This document shows, piece after piece, positions 12,472 to 14,778 of a stretch of DNA of 14,778 nucleotides. The stretch lies in assembly GCA_031273305.1 (NCBI GenBank), contig JAISSC010000049.1, positions 1 to 14,778 on the forward strand, written 5' to 3'. The notes beneath the pieces are model-generated. The model had not been told where the DNA came from. It saw only the letters and a program-made list of their open reading frames with translations, and ran no database searches. Positions within the stretch are counted from its first letter, which is position 1, and every line of letters begins with the position of its first letter. Source of the DNA: Flavobacteriaceae bacterium. Lineage in GTDB: Bacteria; Bacteroidota; Bacteroidia; Flavobacteriales; Weeksellaceae. The position numbers were made by a program, and so were the translations under genes.

Positions 12472-13596
12472 TTATCTTTGTTTACCCATTTCACCCTTAG
12501 ATTTGTCTTCGTCGGAAGAATTCCATATTTTTATCTTATCATTTTTGGTGATGCCTGCCACTTCCACATATAAACCATCGGAAAGTCCTAATTTAACAAA
12601 AACTTTCTTAAATTTCCCATCGGGTTGCTGAACTTCAACAAAGGGCTTTTCGTCTTCGTATTGTATCAACGCTTCACGCACGGCCAAAATATTTTTCCGT
12701 TCGCTAAGGATCACCTCTGCGTTCGCACTATATCCGGCTCTTATGTTAATCCCTGACGGTATGGCAAGATCCGCTTTTATCTCATATTTCACCGCACCAT
12801 TTTCTTCTTTCCCCTGAGGAGAGATAAAGGAAAGCGTTCCTTCTATATCTTTATCCTGAATAGCTCCAATAACTATTTTTAAAGGTATGCCCTCATGCAT
12901 TTTTCCCGCATCCGATTCATCAACCTTACCCTCAAAGATCATTTTATTAATATCGGCTATACTGGCAATAGTAGTTCCTGCATTAAATGTATTGGCTTCA
13001 ATAACCTGATCGCCGACTTCCACCGGGATTTCCAAAACCAGTCCGTTAGCCGTAGAACGAATTTGGATACTTGCCAGATTTTCCAAACCGGGAGTTACTC
13101 CTGTTCGTGCAATATCATATTCTTTTTGTGCCTGAAGAAGGGTTTGCTGAGCCATTTTATACTCCGTTTCGGAATTTTCATATTCTTGTTTGGAAATAAC
13201 TCCCTCATCGTATAGGAGCGTTTGTCGGTCAAACATCTTTTTTTTGTTATCCAATTGAATTTTCATGGAATTTATGGACTGCATGGCTGCATTTACACTG
13301 GAAACGACAGGAACAACCCTGATGGTAGCCAACAATTGTCCGATCTTTACTTCTTCTCCCTCTTTGACATAAATCTCCTTTATAATTCCGGAAATATTCG
13401 GCTTAATCTCAATTTTTTCTTTGGGATTTATCTTTCCTGTAGCCACCGATTTTTGCTGAATAGTCATTTCTATCGGAGATTCCGTCATAAATTTAGCATT
13501 AGATTGTGTGTTGGTCTTTATCACATACCAAATGCTGAATAATAGGAGAAAAATAAAAATAACGAATAAAACAATCTTAAAAACTCTTTTCTTCAT
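12472..13596 (-). CDS. Periplasmic adaptor (HlyD/MacA-type membrane-fusion) subunit
   Basis: A 374-residue efflux adaptor, anchored by one N-terminal membrane helix (about 6-27). In order it has: a first lipoyl half (65-97, KPNISGIIKEIYVKEGEEV), an alpha-helical hairpin (98-168), a second lipoyl half (175-215), a beta-barrel (217-300, FEGKVDESDAGKM) and a membrane-proximal domain (300-360). Such adaptors link an inner-membrane MacB-like ABC or RND pump to a TolC-type outer-membrane channel. The ATG at 13596 was chosen because MKKRVFKIVLF is a normal signal-anchor start; a TTG 15 bases upstream is less likely. Pump and channel genes are not beside it: dnaG lies downstream and a T9SS gene upstream, so it stands alone within the window. 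The 111-base gap before it shows no good TAnnTTTG box. Confidence 0.9.
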   Translation of the reverse strand: MKKRVFKIVLFVIFIFLLLFSIWYVIKTNTQSNAKFMTESPIEMTIQQKSVATGKINPKEKIEIKPNISGIIKEIYVKEGEEVKIGQLLATIRVVPVVSSVNAAMQSINSMKIQLDNKKKMFDRQTLLYDEGVISKQEYENSETEYKMAQQTLLQAQKEYDIARTGVTPGLENLASIQIRSTANGLVLEIPVEVGDQVIEANTFNAGTTIASIADINKMIFEGKVDESDAGKMHEGIPLKIVIGAIQDKDIEGTLSFISPQGKEENGAVKYEIKADLAIPSGINIRAGYSANAEVILSERKNILAVREALIQYEDEKPFVEVQQPDGKFKKVFVKLGLSDGLYVEVAGITKNDKIKIWNSSDEDKSKGEMGKQR

Positions 13597-13707
13597 GACA
13601 ATTAATTTCAATTGTAATAAGTCTGATGTTGACGGTTTTTGTTACATAAAAAAAGTTTTTTACATTGTTATCCCGGTATTATTAAAATTACACAAGATTG
13701 CATTCTT

Positions 13708-14778
13708 TTATTTGTGATTATAGTTCCGCACTACCAGCCAACCTGTCAACTTCTCTCCTTCGGGGAGTGTGATAACATACCAGTAAGAAGTTGTAGGAAC
13801 AACTCTTCCCATATATTTTCCATCCCATATTATATCTTCGGAAATTCCTGTTGCCGTTTTGTCGAATAATAATTTGCCATATCTGTTATAAACCTGCACA
13901 CGGGTTCCACCTATTAGATTTCTTAGTCTCCATGAATCATTAAAACTATCCCCATCAGGTGTAATTACATTTGGAACTTCAATAAATTTAAAATTAAAAG
14001 GGCCGGCTATACATCCCGGATCTGTTTTAACCCATACTTTATATTCCCCTATCTCCAAATTTGTAAATATATTGGAAGACTGCCATGTAAACATATTTAA
14101 AGAATATTGATAATTACCAGGAGGAGTCACTATCACTTCTGCTCTTCCGTCGACGCTGGAAGTTAGAACCTGCATAATATTCGGATAAGGTACGACCGTT
14201 ACGGTTACCTGAGTTGTTTTAGAACATCCTTCTGAAGTTACTGTTAAATAGTAAGTACCTTCTTTTGTTACAGTAATTTCCTGTCCTGAGAAAGTCCCTG
14301 AGAATGCAGTACTAGTCCATAAGTATGAATCAAAACCGTCAGAGCCTGTCAGCTTGGTTTCCCCACCCTCACAGAAAGATAAATCTCCTGAGATTGTTGG
14401 GTCTTTTAGGGAGATTTTTTTTACCTCTACGCTAACACTACCTGAACAACTGTTGTTGTCGGTTACGGTTAGGGTATATGTACCTGACATTGTTACATAA
14501 AGTTCTTCTGTTGTAGAGAGAACGGTGTTATTTTCATCCGTCCATTTATAGCTTTTAAAATTCTTATTGTCAGCTTCCAGAGTAGTGCTTTCTCCACAAA
14601 ATACTTTATCTCCTTTAATCTCCGGTTTAGGAGCAGTATCTGTTATTGTAACGTTAATACTATTATTACCAATGCATTCGTTGGCATCCGTAACAGTCAA
14701 ATAGTAAGTGCCTGATTCTGTTACGGTAAATTCCGAATCAACAGAAAGCACTCCGGCATCATTTGACCATTTATAACT
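13708..14778 (-). CDS. Second T9SS type B surface protein, N-terminus beyond the window
   Basis: The frame is open to the right edge (356 residues visible, beginning SYKWSNDAGVLSVDSEF), so the true start and signal peptide lie outside; the GTG at 14751 is an internal Val. Visible in order are the end of one Ig/PKD-like module (to about 50 residues in), a second with PEIKGDKVFCGESTTLEAD, a third beginning PTISGDLSFCEGG, a SprB-repeat-like segment, and the type B T9SS sorting domain (ITPDGDSFNDSW, VYNRYGK, WDGKYMGR, SYWYVITL, GWLVVRN). The protein should reach the surface by T9SS and probably binds or adheres. From the third module to the end it closely matches the left T9SS protein; upstream modules differ. 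The gene ends 111 bases before the adaptor gene, with no clear terminator. Confidence 0.88.
   Translation of the reverse strand, partial: SYKWSNDAGVLSVDSEFTVTESGTYYLTVTDANECIGNNSINVTITDTAPKPEIKGDKVFCGESTTLEADNKNFKSYKWTDENNTVLSTTEELYVTMSGTYTLTVTDNNSCSGSVSVEVKKISLKDPTISGDLSFCEGGETKLTGSDGFDSYLWTSTAFSGTFSGQEITVTKEGTYYLTVTSEGCSKTTQVTVTVVPYPNIMQVLTSSVDGRAEVIVTPPGNYQYSLNMFTWQSSNIFTNLEIGEYKVWVKTDPGCIAGPFNFKFIEVPNVITPDGDSFNDSWRLRNLIGGTRVQVYNRYGKLLFDKTATGISEDIIWDGKYMGRVVPTTSYWYVITLPEGEKLTGWLVVRNYNHK
13720..14398. repeat. Right copy of ~675-bp direct repeat shared by the two T9SS genes
   Basis: This aligns without gaps to 1125-1803. The identity is uneven: 80 perfect bases (14255-14334), but many replacement changes within the sorting domain. 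Just past the boundary, 14399-14432 instead resembles 2020-2052 of the left gene, which encodes the linker KKISL at a different module junction. Confidence 0.9.

Noticed and set aside
13597..13611. TTG start 15 bases upstream of the adaptor ATG
   Set aside because: It adds only five residues before a normal basic signal-anchor start; the ATG at 13596 is the simpler choice.
1125..14398. Composite transposon or integrated element bounded by the direct repeats
   Set aside because: The repeats are coding parts of paralogous genes, there is no transposase, integrase or terminal inverted repeat, and the enclosed genes are core housekeeping genes.
14749..14751. GTG as the start of the right-hand T9SS gene
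   Set aside because: The frame continues to the window edge with SYKWSNDAG, which completes the same Ig-like module seen elsewhere; the GTG is an internal valine.

Overview
The window looks like chromosomal DNA from an AT-rich member of the Bacteroidota, most likely class Flavobacteriia. The reasons are: two surface proteins ending in type B sorting domains of the type IX secretion system; promoters with the Bacteroidota -7 box TAnnTTTG and little use of strong Shine-Dalgarno sites; a DUF2480 gene; a NrtR-type Nudix/winged-helix regulator; and a primase (DnaG) with the Flavobacteria-type N-terminus that has no zinc ligands. I see no insertion sequence, phage, plasmid, CRISPR array, tRNA or rRNA. 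This is mostly an ordinary core-genome neighbourhood framed by two fast-evolving surface-protein genes.

Layout from left to right. (1) A GT-C-type membrane glycosyltransferase (minus, runs off the left edge) lies downstream of a secreted, multi-domain T9SS protein (minus, 1113-3239). (2) A minus-strand block holds a small membrane protein, a DinB/YfiT-type metal protein, a decayed fragment of an RBBP9/YdeN-like hydrolase, trmD and DUF2480; trmD and DUF2480 overlap by 4 bases. (3) A two-gene regulator operon (Lrp/AsnC, then a NrtR-like protein with a broken Nudix box) ends at a clear hairpin terminator. It is divergent from a voltage-gated potassium channel with a zinc-ribbon tail, which is followed closely by tadA. 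(4) tadA converges on, and overlaps, the phosphate transporter gene of a DUF47/PiT pair. (5) dnaG and a lone membrane-fusion (HlyD/MacA-type) adaptor follow. (6) A second T9SS type B protein (minus) runs off the right edge.

Functional links. TrmD and TadA both modify tRNA anticodon-loop positions but sit in different transcription units. DUF47 and PiT form the usual phosphate-uptake pair. The Lrp and NrtR-like genes are 4 bases apart and probably co-transcribed; their targets cannot be read from the window, though the divergent channel gene is a candidate.

The strongest structural observation is that the two T9SS genes share a gap-free direct repeat of about 675 bp, 12,595 bp apart and in the same orientation. 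It includes 80 bp of perfect identity, and the module boundaries are mosaic. This suggests recent gene conversion or module shuffling between paralogues that flank essential genes. Other points worth attention are the degenerate Nudix box, three Cys-Ser motifs in DUF2480, the hydrolase remnant, and a repeated octamer upstream of the left T9SS promoter. I do not see a convincing new defence or mobile system.
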